7,576 nucleotides of DNA from JALENY01 sp036310185 (GCA_036310185.1 JAXJSH010000066.1:1-7576); one strand, 5' to 3'. Counted from the stretch's first letter, positions 1-6,146 are shown. The notes: a model not told the origin generated them from the sequence alone. Translations and numbers: made by a program.

Positions 1-212
1 AGGTAATCCATATCGAATTCTTAACTTACGTCTTTTTTGAGAAATAAGCCGTAGGTCTATTAAAGTTACCCTTTTTTCTGAAAATCATTTCAAAATACTT
101 CTTGACTATTTACCAAATTGCTTTTTTATCTATTAAAATTTCACCGCGCCAATACGTTTTTACTTCTGCAGACTGACCGGTCAACTTAAGTTTTTTGCCT
201 CTGCAAAACCAG
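1..212. other. AT-rich intergenic stretch at left edge
   Basis: No gene can be supported here. All plus-strand frames close within the first 45 bases, so any protein entering from the left would contribute at most about 14 C-terminal codons. On the minus strand an ATG at 9-11 could begin a gene leaving the window, but it has no good Shine-Dalgarno and only four codons are visible. The stretch contains a perfect 10-bp palindrome TGACCGGTCA at 174-183 and a short TTTTGC/GCAAAA inverted repeat at 193-208. No convincing rho-independent terminator follows the leftward operon that ends at 213: neither inverted repeat is followed by a T-run on the minus strand. Confidence 0.6.
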
Positions 213-1616
213 TTATATTAATCGAATGATATCTCCGATCGGCAGATCCGGATTCTCCGTTCCCTTGAACATGATTTTACACAGATAATAATACATATAT
301 TCCAGCTGTTCTCTGGAAACCGCTTTCACCTGATGTTCAAAACTGAAATCCAGACCATTGTCATCCGGCCGATGCATAACAGTCAGATACATTGCCTGAG
401 TGGTAGCTCCGTTTGGATACCATTTTGTTTTATAATGAATATCGCCCAGTTTTTCCAGACCTTTTTCCTTAAGTGTCAGCGGCTGGTAAGTCAGTGACAT
501 AGGCTCATAGGTCTGTCCCGGTGCGTGCGGGTATTTTTTGCTGCGGTATGCAAAGTATGCTGTCGGATTGTAGTTTGCATGACGGAAATACTCGTTCTGC
601 AGGTCACGGATCTCATAAATGCCTTCCAGAAATGTTTTATCCTGAGAAATAATCGTGCGAAACGGGAAGGAATGAATTCTGGTTCCGCCGGATTTCTTTT
701 CTTTCAGCGTAGCTCTTCTTGCAATGGCCGTATTGATGGAAACGTCATCATTTCCATTTGTCTTCTGGAAATAGGTACGAAGTCCCATCAACAGCAGACA
801 CACCAGGGAAACATGGTATTTTTCACAAAACTCCATCAAACGTCTGGTAGGCTCTTCTTCCAGATGAAAAATATCCAGAGCAGAATCCACCGAATCAGAC
901 ACATTTACCGCCGCCCGAAGCTCCGGATCATTGCAGCGGATACGCTCTGCCATCAGTTTTCCGGAACCGTCAATTCCGTTATAAATTGGTTCAGAAGAAT
1001 CAATTATATTTTTGAAAAATGCCTCATCTCTTTCTCTTGCCTTGCAGCCTTCCTCATATGCCAGATCCTTCTGAAGCTGTTCTATGTAAGATGTCATTTC
1101 CTTTGGATAGGGCACACCCTCGTACATGGTGCTGCAATACAGTTCGATGATATCTTTTAAAAAGCAGATCAGCGACTGGGCATCCATTGTCATATGATCC
1201 ACCAGAAGATATACCCCCTGATATCCATCCGGAGTCTTAATCATGACCGTGCGGTTCATGGGCGAATCCTCACGTGCAAAAGGCACCTGTGTCCAGGCTG
1301 TCATGATCTTTTCTGCCTCTTCCATGGTTTTGCCTGTAAAATCCACATACTCAATATCCCGGTCTTCTTTTTCCACAATATACTGATATAAAGTTCCATC
1401 TTCATCTGCAGCAAAACGCAGACGCATGGAGTCGCAGCGCTCGTAAGCTTTGTATATGGACTGTTTCAGAACATTCAGATCAATCTCTGTTTCAATGGTC
1501 AGGCTGGTACCGATGTTCAATACTTCTTTTTTCGGACAAAAGCTCTGATAATAAGTGTGAAATTTCTGTGCTACAGTCAGCGGATATACCGGATATCCAT
1601 ATCTCATCTTCATCAT
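213..1616 (-). CDS. Stand-alone condensation-domain (HxxxD) acyltransferase-like protein
   Basis: The 467-residue protein has the length of a single condensation domain of the NRPS / alcohol-acyltransferase superfamily (chloramphenicol-acetyltransferase-like fold). These enzymes join an acyl group to an amine or alcohol using the His of HHxxxDG. Here the motif reads DHMTMDA with His141 and Asp145, so the catalytic HxxxD is kept while the first His is Asp and the Gly is Ala. An N-terminal MRLRF segment (residues 64-68) matches the conserved Arg-rich strand of these domains. The late stretch around residues 373-430 (MSLTYQPL, then a SFEHQ segment) suits the C-terminal half of the fold. No adenylation or carrier domain, signal peptide or membrane helix is present. 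It is the last gene of the SCP2-hydrolase operon, 3 nt after the hydrolase stop. ATG at 1616 is favoured because GGAGG lies 10 nt upstream; in-frame ATGs at 1613 and 1607 are alternatives. Acceptor and donor are unknown. Fold assignment is fairly secure; transferase activity is inferred. Confidence 0.8.
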   Translation of the reverse strand: MMKMRYGYPVYPLTVAQKFHTYYQSFCPKKEVLNIGTSLTIETEIDLNVLKQSIYKAYERCDSMRLRFAADEDGTLYQYIVEKEDRDIEYVDFTGKTMEEAEKIMTAWTQVPFAREDSPMNRTVMIKTPDGYQGVYLLVDHMTMDAQSLICFLKDIIELYCSTMYEGVPYPKEMTSYIEQLQKDLAYEEGCKARERDEAFFKNIIDSSEPIYNGIDGSGKLMAERIRCNDPELRAAVNVSDSVDSALDIFHLEEEPTRRLMEFCEKYHVSLVCLLLMGLRTYFQKTNGNDDVSINTAIARRATLKEKKSGGTRIHSFPFRTIISQDKTFLEGIYEIRDLQNEYFRHANYNPTAYFAYRSKKYPHAPGQTYEPMSLTYQPLTLKEKGLEKLGDIHYKTKWYPNGATTQAMYLTVMHRPDDNGLDFSFEHQVKAVSREQLEYMYYYLCKIMFKGTENPDLPIGDIIRLI

Positions 1617-1619
1617 ATC

Positions 1620-2564
1620 TTAAATTCCTCCGATAAATTCATTCAATGCATTTTCGTAAGCTTCTGTATCTTTGTAATAACTTTCTGCATGTGCGGCACC
1701 TTCAATGATCAACTTTCTCTTCGGAGCAGCACAGTTTTCGTATATGGTCTCACACATACTGCATGGGACAAAGGTATCCCCGGAGCCGTGTATGAAAAGA
1801 ATCGGTACTTTCGCTTTTTGTACCTCCCGGGCTGCATTGCACTCGTCAAGCCCATAACCTGCATTTTTCCGGTTCATCCAGTCAGCAATCTGAATCATGG
1901 GAAATGCCGGCATATGCATCATAGAGTGCAGCACATGGGTAAATACTTCTTTTGGTGAAGTAAAAGCGCAATCGGAAATAATTCCCTTCACCTGTTCCGG
2001 AAGCTCCAGACCGCTTGTCATCAGCACCGTTGCTCCGCCCATGGACGTTCCATGCAGTAAAATCTGTACATCTTCGCCGCAATTTTGAATCACCCAGTCA
2101 ATCCATTTAAGGGCATCCCGACGATCCAGACAGCCAAATCCGATGTATTTTCCTTCGCTTTCCCCATGAGCACGCTCGTCCACCAGAAGCATGGAATACC
2201 CCCGCTTCATATAATAACCGGACAGCCCGATGTAATCGCTCATGCCCTTACTCGTATATCCATGAAAACAGATCACCACTTTCTTCTGCTCATCCTGAGG
2301 AAACCAGGTGGCATGAAGCTTCAGTCCGTCATCTGATTTTATCCATACATCTTCCTGATGCTGGGCCAGCATATATTCTTTCCGCTTCTGGATAAAAGGC
2401 ATATGCTGACTCCAGTCCGTACCTGCCATCTTTATGGTTCGTTCCACCTTGGCTTTGCTCCTTATCATGGTGCGGCGGTAAAAATATGCGGAACCTCCCA
2501 ATCCTGCCGCACCGAGGAGTCCCAAACATACAGCGGCTCCGCCTATTATATTCTTTCCTATCAT
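1620..2564 (-). CDS. Membrane-anchored alpha/beta hydrolase (serine esterase/lipase-like)
   Basis: This 314-residue protein is an alpha/beta hydrolase of the broad YqkD-like / COG1073 type. The nucleophile elbow is GTSMG with Ser174. The likely acid is Asp263 in HGSGDTFVP and the likely base is His292 in AAHAESY. The oxyanion-hole strand CFHGYTSKG (residues 99-107) and the DERAHGES segment (residues 129-136) are typical, so the triad is complete. Residues 5-28 form a hydrophobic Gly/Ala/Leu-rich helix followed by Arg residues, which suggests an N-terminal membrane anchor with the catalytic domain on one membrane face, or an uncleaved signal. The start at 2564 has GAGGA a few bases upstream. 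It is the middle gene of the operon, 86 nt after the SCP2-like gene and 3 nt before the acyltransferase-like gene. Family and triad are seen directly. The substrate is unknown; an ester of a lipid or acylated small molecule is inferred from its neighbours. Confidence 0.9.
   Translation of the reverse strand: MIGKNIIGGAAVCLGLLGAAGLGGSAYFYRRTMIRSKAKVERTIKMAGTDWSQHMPFIQKRKEYMLAQHQEDVWIKSDDGLKLHATWFPQDEQKKVVICFHGYTSKGMSDYIGLSGYYMKRGYSMLLVDERAHGESEGKYIGFGCLDRRDALKWIDWVIQNCGEDVQILLHGTSMGGATVLMTSGLELPEQVKGIISDCAFTSPKEVFTHVLHSMMHMPAFPMIQIADWMNRKNAGYGLDECNAAREVQKAKVPILFIHGSGDTFVPCSMCETIYENCAAPKRKLIIEGAAHAESYYKDTEAYENALNEFIGGI
1626..1631 (-). promoter_or_regulatory. Shine-Dalgarno embedded in the end of the hydrolase gene
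   Basis: The GGAGGA ribosome-binding site of the acyltransferase-like gene is formed by the two Gly codons (GGA GGA) three and two codons before the hydrolase stop. The stop is at 1620-1622 and the next ATG at 1614-1616. This arrangement predicts that translation of the two proteins is coupled and their amounts linked. Confidence 0.75.
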
Positions 2565-2638
2565 TGTTTTTCCTCTTTTTCTACTTCTGTCACTGATTTT
2601 CAGCTTCCTGTTTTCATGATCCTTTGCTTATTTCCACC

Positions 2639-2653
2639 TAATCGATTCGATTA
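2639..2653. repeat. 15-bp near-perfect palindrome at the end of the SCP2-like gene
   Basis: TAATCGATTCGATTA is symmetric around a central T at 2646 and overlaps the SCP2-like stop codon (2651-2653). Its core TCGATTCGA (2642-2650) recurs at 2997-3005 on the other side of the same gene, just upstream of its ribosome-binding site. It could be a protein-binding site or coincidence. It has no T-run, so it is not a terminator. Confidence 0.4.
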
Positions 2654-2977
2654 TTTACATTTTATCAGTTCACTGAGTTTTAATGCTTTATCAAAATTGC
2701 CTTCCACTTTCAGTTTCTGAAGTGTAAAAGCCATCACCGGATCCATTTTTCCCTGCATGATCTTCATAAATGTCTCTGCAGACGCTGTAAACATAACATC
2801 CCGGTCATAATATTCGTAGGGTTCAATATACAGCTTTCCATCTTTTACTTCTACATAAAAAATGCCGGATGCTTCTCCTGTAATATTAAACTGGTATGCC
2901 AGATGTTCTTTGATATCACTGACATCTGCCCCCATAAATTCTGTCTTTACACTTGAAAAATACTCCGCATAGGTCAT
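2651..2977 (-). CDS. SCP2-like sterol/lipid-carrier domain protein
   Basis: The 108-residue protein is about the size of one SCP2 domain, a fold with a hydrophobic tunnel that binds lipids, fatty acyl-CoA or sterols. The diagnostic part is the C-terminal half: FMKIMQGKMDPVMAFTLQ (residues 70-87), then KLKVEGNFDKALKL (88-101). The GKMDP..A...GKLKVEGD-type pattern is characteristic of the family. An acidic/aromatic beta region (residues 39-63) precedes it. No signal peptide or membrane segment is seen, so a cytoplasmic binding protein is expected. I chose the ATG at 2975-2977 because GGGAGG sits 7 nt upstream. An upstream in-frame ATG at 3019 would add 14 residues, but it lies inside the operator and lacks a ribosome-binding site. 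It is the first gene of the TetR-controlled operon. In Firmicutes the ligand is rarely known; a sterol should not be assumed. Confidence 0.85.
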   Translation of the reverse strand: MTYAEYFSSVKTEFMGADVSDIKEHLAYQFNITGEASGIFYVEVKDGKLYIEPYEYYDRDVMFTASAETFMKIMQGKMDPVMAFTLQKLKVEGNFDKALKLSELIKCK

Positions 2978-3010
2978 GTTTTTATCCCTCCCAAATTCGA
3001 TTCGACATTT

Positions 3011-3027
3011 TTCGACCACTGGTCGAA
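3011..3027. promoter_or_regulatory. Operator O2, perfect 17-bp palindrome
   Basis: TTCGACCACTGGTCGAA is a perfect inverted repeat around a central C at 3019. It lies in the transcribed leader of the leftward operon, between the predicted transcription start (about 3034) and the SCP2-like ribosome-binding site. It shares the GACCA-N-TGGTC core with O1, 44 bp away centre to centre. The divergent TetR-family gene makes its product the likely ligand. In RNA it could also fold into an 8-bp stem. Confidence 0.8.
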
Positions 3028-3040
3028 CTTTTCTTTTATT

Positions 3041-3070
3041 ACAATAGCATCATTTTCGACCATTGGTCAA
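3041..3070 (-). promoter_or_regulatory. Promoter of the SCP2-hydrolase-acyltransferase operon
   Basis: On the minus strand a TTGACC -35 box (3065-3070) and a TATTGT -10 box (3041-3046) are separated by 18 bp. The -10 is preceded by TGC, giving an extended -10. Transcription should start near 3034, leaving a leader of roughly 57 nt before the ATG at 2977. The -35 lies inside operator O1, so a bound repressor would block RNA polymerase. Confidence 0.7.
3055..3070. promoter_or_regulatory. Operator O1 overlapping the -35 box
   Basis: TTCGACCATTGGTCAA contains the same GACCA-N-TGGTC core as O2, centred on T3063. The outer arms are imperfect (C3057 against A3069). Its right half is at the same time the TTGACC -35 box of the leftward operon, the usual position for a repressor site. 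Confidence 0.75.
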
Positions 3071-3129
3071 TTTGCGTTACGCACAAAATTTTTCCGGATT
3101 TTTTTCTTTTTCTCCGCAAATATTACCAG

Positions 3130-3159
3130 TTGTATCCAGTATTTTTTCTATGCTATACT
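3130..3159 (+). promoter_or_regulatory. Promoter of the TetR-family gene
   Basis: TTGTAT (3130-3135) and TATACT (3154-3159) are separated by 18 bp, and TGC before TATACT makes an extended -10. Transcription would start near 3166, giving a leader of about 48 nt. Neither GACCA-N-TGGTC operator overlaps this promoter; O1 ends about 60 bp upstream of its -35. Autorepression through those sites is therefore not obvious. Confidence 0.65.
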
Positions 3160-3168
3160 TAGCTGATT

Positions 3169-3205
3169 AAGGAGTCTCTCCTTTCCGAAACAAAACTTAG
3201 AAAGG
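3169..3205 (+). promoter_or_regulatory. Possible alternative-hairpin leader of the TetR-family gene
   Basis: AAGGAG (3169-3174) can pair with CTCCTT (3178-3183) over a 3-nt loop. The overlapping CCTTTC (3180-3185) can instead pair with GAAAGG (3200-3205), which is part of the real Shine-Dalgarno. The two 6-bp pairings exclude each other. A role in limiting translation is an inference from base complementarity only; the 3-nt loop makes the first hairpin tight. It could equally be a DNA operator. Confidence 0.3.
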
Positions 3206-3213
3206 CGGTTCGT

Positions 3214-3840
3214 ATGGCAAATCGCACAAAATACTATAAAATTCTGGATGCACTGCAGGAGCTGCTGGAAAACCGCAGCATCCAGTCCATCTCCGTCAGC
3301 GAGATTGCCCAGAAGGCCGGAATCGGAAAAGGCAGCATCTATTACTATTTTCCTTCCAAAGACGCTATTCTGGACGCACTGGTAGAACGAAATTATGAAA
3401 AAACCCTGGAAACGGCAAAAGCACTGGCAAAACAGACCGATATTTCCCCATTTACCCGCATGGCCATGCTCTTTCAGGCATGCCGCAATTCCTCTTTGGA
3501 ATTTTTAAAACGCGGAACCGGCTCTGCCTCAAATGCCACTGTTGAAAACATTCATGAACAGTCTTACATCCATCAGAAATATCTGCGGCATGTGATCGGA
3601 GAACTGAAACCGGCGCTGACCGAAATCATTCAACAGGGAATTGCAAGCGGCCAGATCCATTTTGACTATCCCGCTGAACTGGCTGAAATTGCATTAATTG
3701 TCCTGTCGATCAAACTGGATAACACTTTGCTCCCATCCTCTCCACAGGAAATTGAGCAGACCATCCGGGCACTGATCTCACTTCTTGAAAAAGGTACGGA
3801 AAATCCGCCGGAAAGTCTGGATTTTCTGACCATACTGTGA
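3214..3840 (+). CDS. TetR/AcrR-family transcriptional regulator
   Basis: This 208-residue protein has the TetR layout: an N-terminal DNA-binding domain and a variable helical ligand-binding domain. The helix-turn-helix spans about residues 26-47, SVSEIAQKAGIGKGSIYYYF, followed by PSKDAIL, a very typical TetR signature. The rest (about residues 55-195) is helical and unlike any regulator whose ligand I can name. AAAGGCGG lies 5 nt before the ATG. The gene diverges from the SCP2-like operon across 236 bp that contain two copies of a GACCA-N-TGGTC palindrome, so its likely target is that operon. As most of the family are repressors released by a small hydrophobic ligand, the substrate or product of the operon enzymes is a reasonable inducer candidate. 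It ends convergently toward the phosphodiesterase gene, with a hairpin terminator between them. Confidence 0.95.
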   Translation: MANRTKYYKILDALQELLENRSIQSISVSEIAQKAGIGKGSIYYYFPSKDAILDALVERNYEKTLETAKALAKQTDISPFTRMAMLFQACRNSSLEFLKRGTGSASNATVENIHEQSYIHQKYLRHVIGELKPALTEIIQQGIASGQIHFDYPAELAEIALIVLSIKLDNTLLPSSPQEIEQTIRALISLLEKGTENPPESLDFLTIL

Positions 3841-3853
3841 TCGCTTTCATGAC

Positions 3854-3896
3854 AAAAAGAGGACAGGGATTTCCATATCAGAAATCTTTGTCCTCT
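3854..3896 (-). terminator. Strong hairpin terminator between convergent genes
   Basis: A 16-bp uninterrupted stem (3858-3873 with 3881-3896, including two G-U pairs when read on the plus strand) encloses a 7-nt loop. Read on the minus strand it is followed by TTTTT (complement of 3854-3858), a classical rho-independent terminator about 60 nt after the phosphodiesterase stop. Read on the plus strand it begins 17 nt after the tetR stop but is followed only by CTATTCAGG, so it would terminate tetR less efficiently. Confidence 0.85.
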
Positions 3897-3955
3897 CTAT
3901 TCAGGCACCGTCAATGTTCCTCTTCTGAATTGACAGCGCTTTTGCATATTCTCTT

Positions 3956-4786
3956 TTATGCCTGTTTTTCCTCCGGAACAAACCCCTCAAAAATAAACAG
4001 GTCAAAATCTTTTTTGCATGCATCCAGTTCCTTCTGCGATTTAATTGTCCAGGCCACAGAGAGTGCGCCGAACAGATAACGGCACAATCGTCTGGAAATA
4101 TTATTTTTATGCAGATGATCATATGCAATAAAATCCGGCCGTCCCATAACATTTCCCAACAGATAATGCACCATACAAAGATACCAGGACTCCCGCTTTC
4201 CCGGCTTACTGAAATCGGTGGAAAGCTGACCGCGAATCACTTCCGGACGATGTTTTCGATACCACTGCACCGCCATCGTATGGAACGACTCAATACAATA
4301 TGTCCCCCTATATTCTTTGATCAGTTCATCTGCAATCGAACATACTGTATCCACATTTTCGTGAATTTTAATCTCTATGATCAGCGGAACCTTTCCATCC
4401 ACCAGTTTGAGAAAATCCGAAAAAAGCGGAATCCGCTCATCCGATCTGCACAAGCGGAACTGCTGCAGTTCTTCATAAGTATAATCACGAACCCTTCCGT
4501 CCACACCGCATACTCTTTTCAGCGTCTCATCATGAAACACCACCGGTATCCGGTCTTTTGTCAGCTGTACATCCAGCTCTATTCCATATCCCGCATCAAT
4601 TGCTTTTTTAAATGCATTCATGGAATTTTCCGGTGCATCCGTCTCATTGTCGTGTAGGCCACGGTGTGCATAATAGTGTCCCATCAGAGACGCAATATCC
4701 GGACGATCCGCAATTCCTGGCTTAATCAGCCACAAATACAACAACAATATTATTACAAAAGCTATAATCAGCACCTTCAGCCACAT
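3956..4786 (-). CDS. Membrane-anchored glycerophosphodiester phosphodiesterase
   Basis: The 276-residue protein belongs to the GDPD family, which hydrolyses glycerophosphodiesters (deacylated phospholipids) to glycerol-3-phosphate and an alcohol using a metal ion. Visible motifs in order are AHRGLH (residues 40-45, catalytic His41), PENS (52-55, Glu53), IELDVQLTKD (69-78, metal ligands Glu70 and Asp72), FHD (84-86, catalytic His85), LIIEIK (135-140, Glu138) and the C-terminal AWTIKS (245-250). All expected catalytic residues are present. Residues 4-21 form a hydrophobic membrane anchor, so the enzyme probably sits on the membrane; the side is not certain. ATG at 4786 has GAGGG 9 nt upstream. 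It lies 85 nt downstream of the transporter gene on the same strand, with a hairpin between them and no clear own promoter. A strong terminator follows it. Natural substrates may be glycerophosphodiesters or lipoteichoic acid fragments. Confidence 0.92.
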   Translation of the reverse strand: MWLKVLIIAFVIILLLYLWLIKPGIADRPDIASLMGHYYAHRGLHDNETDAPENSMNAFKKAIDAGYGIELDVQLTKDRIPVVFHDETLKRVCGVDGRVRDYTYEELQQFRLCRSDERIPLFSDFLKLVDGKVPLIIEIKIHENVDTVCSIADELIKEYRGTYCIESFHTMAVQWYRKHRPEVIRGQLSTDFSKPGKRESWYLCMVHYLLGNVMGRPDFIAYDHLHKNNISRRLCRYLFGALSVAWTIKSQKELDACKKDFDLFIFEGFVPEEKQA

Positions 4787-4810
4787 ACATCAACGCCCTC
4801 TTTTCTTTTT

Positions 4811-4856
4811 TCAAAAATATTTGCAGTTGAATCAGCTTTTTCGAATCAACTGCAAA
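4811..4856 (-). terminator. Hairpin terminator or attenuator after the transporter gene
   Basis: TTTGCAGTTGA (4820-4830) and TCAACTGCAAA (4846-4856) form an 11-bp stem with a 15-nt loop. On the minus strand it is followed by TATTTTTG (complement of 4812-4819). The stem starts 15 nt after the transporter stop, as expected for a rho-independent terminator. The stem is AT-rich with a large loop and the U-tract is interrupted, so partial read-through into the phosphodiesterase gene is plausible. Confidence 0.65.
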
Positions 4857-4871
4857 CATAAAACTTTATTT

Positions 4872-6146
4872 TTAATCATCCACATCAAAATTTTCCAATA
4901 TGGACTTCTTCTGCTGTGGTTTTGAATCGCCATGCTTTACCTGACTCATAGTAATCATAGCGCAGACAACAAAGAACATGGCATACGGAAACAACGCCTG
5001 ATAAGAAACATACTGCAAAAGCAGTCCGGAGAGAATCGGCGTAATAATCTGTGCAGTCATAGAAAAGGTATAATACAAACCAGTATATTTTCCAATATCA
5101 CTGCCCTTACTCATTTCTACGACCATCGGCAGAGAATTCACCCCAACCGATGCCCAGCCCACACCGATCAGTGCGAAAAAGAAGTTGGCAGTAACATTAT
5201 AAGTCGGATAGAAAAATACGGCTGTATAGCTGATCAGCATGAATAAAAGTCCAATCAGGATCGATTTTTTGCGCCCGATTTTAGAAGATACCACACCAAT
5301 CGGAATATAACTGATAATCGCAGCCACCGTAGCCACCATCAGACAGCTGGCAAAACCGCCGCCTTCCATTTTCCATACGGTAACAGCATATCTGGAAAAT
5401 GCGGTCGTAACTGCATTGTAAGCAGTAAACCACAGCGCAATAGAAGCAAGAATAAACGCAAGACTTCTTTTTACTTCTTTTGGAAGTGCACCGTTCCCTT
5501 TTTCCTGCTCCTCTTCCGCTTCCTCCGGATACTCTTCTGCAATCTGAGCTGCCAGTTTTTTTTCATTAATTGTGAAAAGCAGCACAACCACCGCAAGGAT
5601 CATGATAGCCGCCACACCCAAAAATACCGGCAGATAACTCGGTCTCTCGCCCTTTCCGACCAGCAGTTTAATTAAAATCAGAGAATAAATACCACCCACA
5701 GCACCCATCAGATTAATCACTGCATTGCCGCTGGAACGAAGGGGCTTCGGCGTCAGGTCCGGCATAAGTGCAACCGCCGGAGAACGGTACATGGCCATGG
5801 CGATCAGCGTCAGCGCCAAAGCTGCAACAAAAAGCCAGAGAATCTGATTTTCATCCGCGTACGGAAGCAGCATCATGAGACATACTGCCGCGATCGTTCC
5901 AAACACAACGAACGGCATACGTTTTCCCATTCTGGTGTCCACTTTATCCGACAATGTCCCGATAATCGGAAGCAGAAATACAGCCAGCACATTATCAATG
6001 GCCATAATCCCGCCAATCAGCGACTCATTCAGGTGAAATGTATTCTGCAGAATCAGCGGTATAATATTGTCATACATCTGCCAGAATGCACTGATTGATA
6101 AAAATGCAAGCCCAATCAAAAACGTTCTTTTGTAATTCAATTTCAT
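4872..6146 (-). CDS. Major facilitator transporter, GPH/SLC45 sugar-symporter-like
   Basis: This 424-residue integral membrane protein has two blocks of about six hydrophobic helices (roughly residues 8-195 and 226-402) joined by a central hydrophilic loop, the standard 12-helix MFS plan. The first cytoplasmic loop, GTLSDKVDTRMGKRMPF (63-79), resembles the D-x-x-x-x-R-x-G-R/K-R-x-P-F pattern of glycoside-pentoside-hexuronide and SLC45-type sugar carriers. The symmetric loop in the second half is GVVSSKIGRKKS (284-295). Residues 204-214 of the central loop are very acidic (EEYPEEAEEEQ). The substrate is not readable; a sugar or glycoside is the family-based guess. The start has only a weak Shine-Dalgarno (GCGAG about 9 nt upstream) but is well placed behind an extended -10 promoter. 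It is the first of two co-directional genes, followed by the phosphodiesterase gene, and it diverges from the MalY/PatB gene. Confidence 0.9.
   Translation of the reverse strand: MKLNYKRTFLIGLAFLSISAFWQMYDNIIPLILQNTFHLNESLIGGIMAIDNVLAVFLLPIIGTLSDKVDTRMGKRMPFVVFGTIAAVCLMMLLPYADENQILWLFVAALALTLIAMAMYRSPAVALMPDLTPKPLRSSGNAVINLMGAVGGIYSLILIKLLVGKGERPSYLPVFLGVAAIMILAVVVLLFTINEKKLAAQIAEEYPEEAEEEQEKGNGALPKEVKRSLAFILASIALWFTAYNAVTTAFSRYAVTVWKMEGGGFASCLMVATVAAIISYIPIGVVSSKIGRKKSILIGLLFMLISYTAVFFYPTYNVTANFFFALIGVGWASVGVNSLPMVVEMSKGSDIGKYTGLYYTFSMTAQIITPILSGLLLQYVSYQALFPYAMFFVVCAMITMSQVKHGDSKPQQKKSILENFDVDD

Noticed and set aside
102..131. Plus-strand promoter candidate (TTGACT with TTATCT at 18 bp)
   Set aside because: The -10 is poor and there is no plus-strand gene downstream; the sequence is simply AT-rich.
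193..208. TTTTGC/GCAAAA inverted repeat as terminator of the leftward operon
   Set aside because: Only 6 bp, and followed by AACTTAAG rather than a T-run on the minus strand.
525..1160. 211-codon plus-strand frame inside the acyltransferase-like gene
   Set aside because: It is antisense to a well-supported gene; the translation is rich in Cys, Arg and Phe with no domain-like pattern.
2978..3019. Upstream ATG adding 14 residues to the SCP2-like protein
   Set aside because: It lies inside operator O2 and lacks a ribosome-binding site, whereas the ATG at 2977 has GGGAGG at 7 nt.
3837..4152. Small reading frames on both strands over the tetR / phosphodiesterase junction
   Set aside because: They cross the 16-bp terminator hairpin and the end of the phosphodiesterase gene, show no recognisable protein features and lack ribosome-binding sites.
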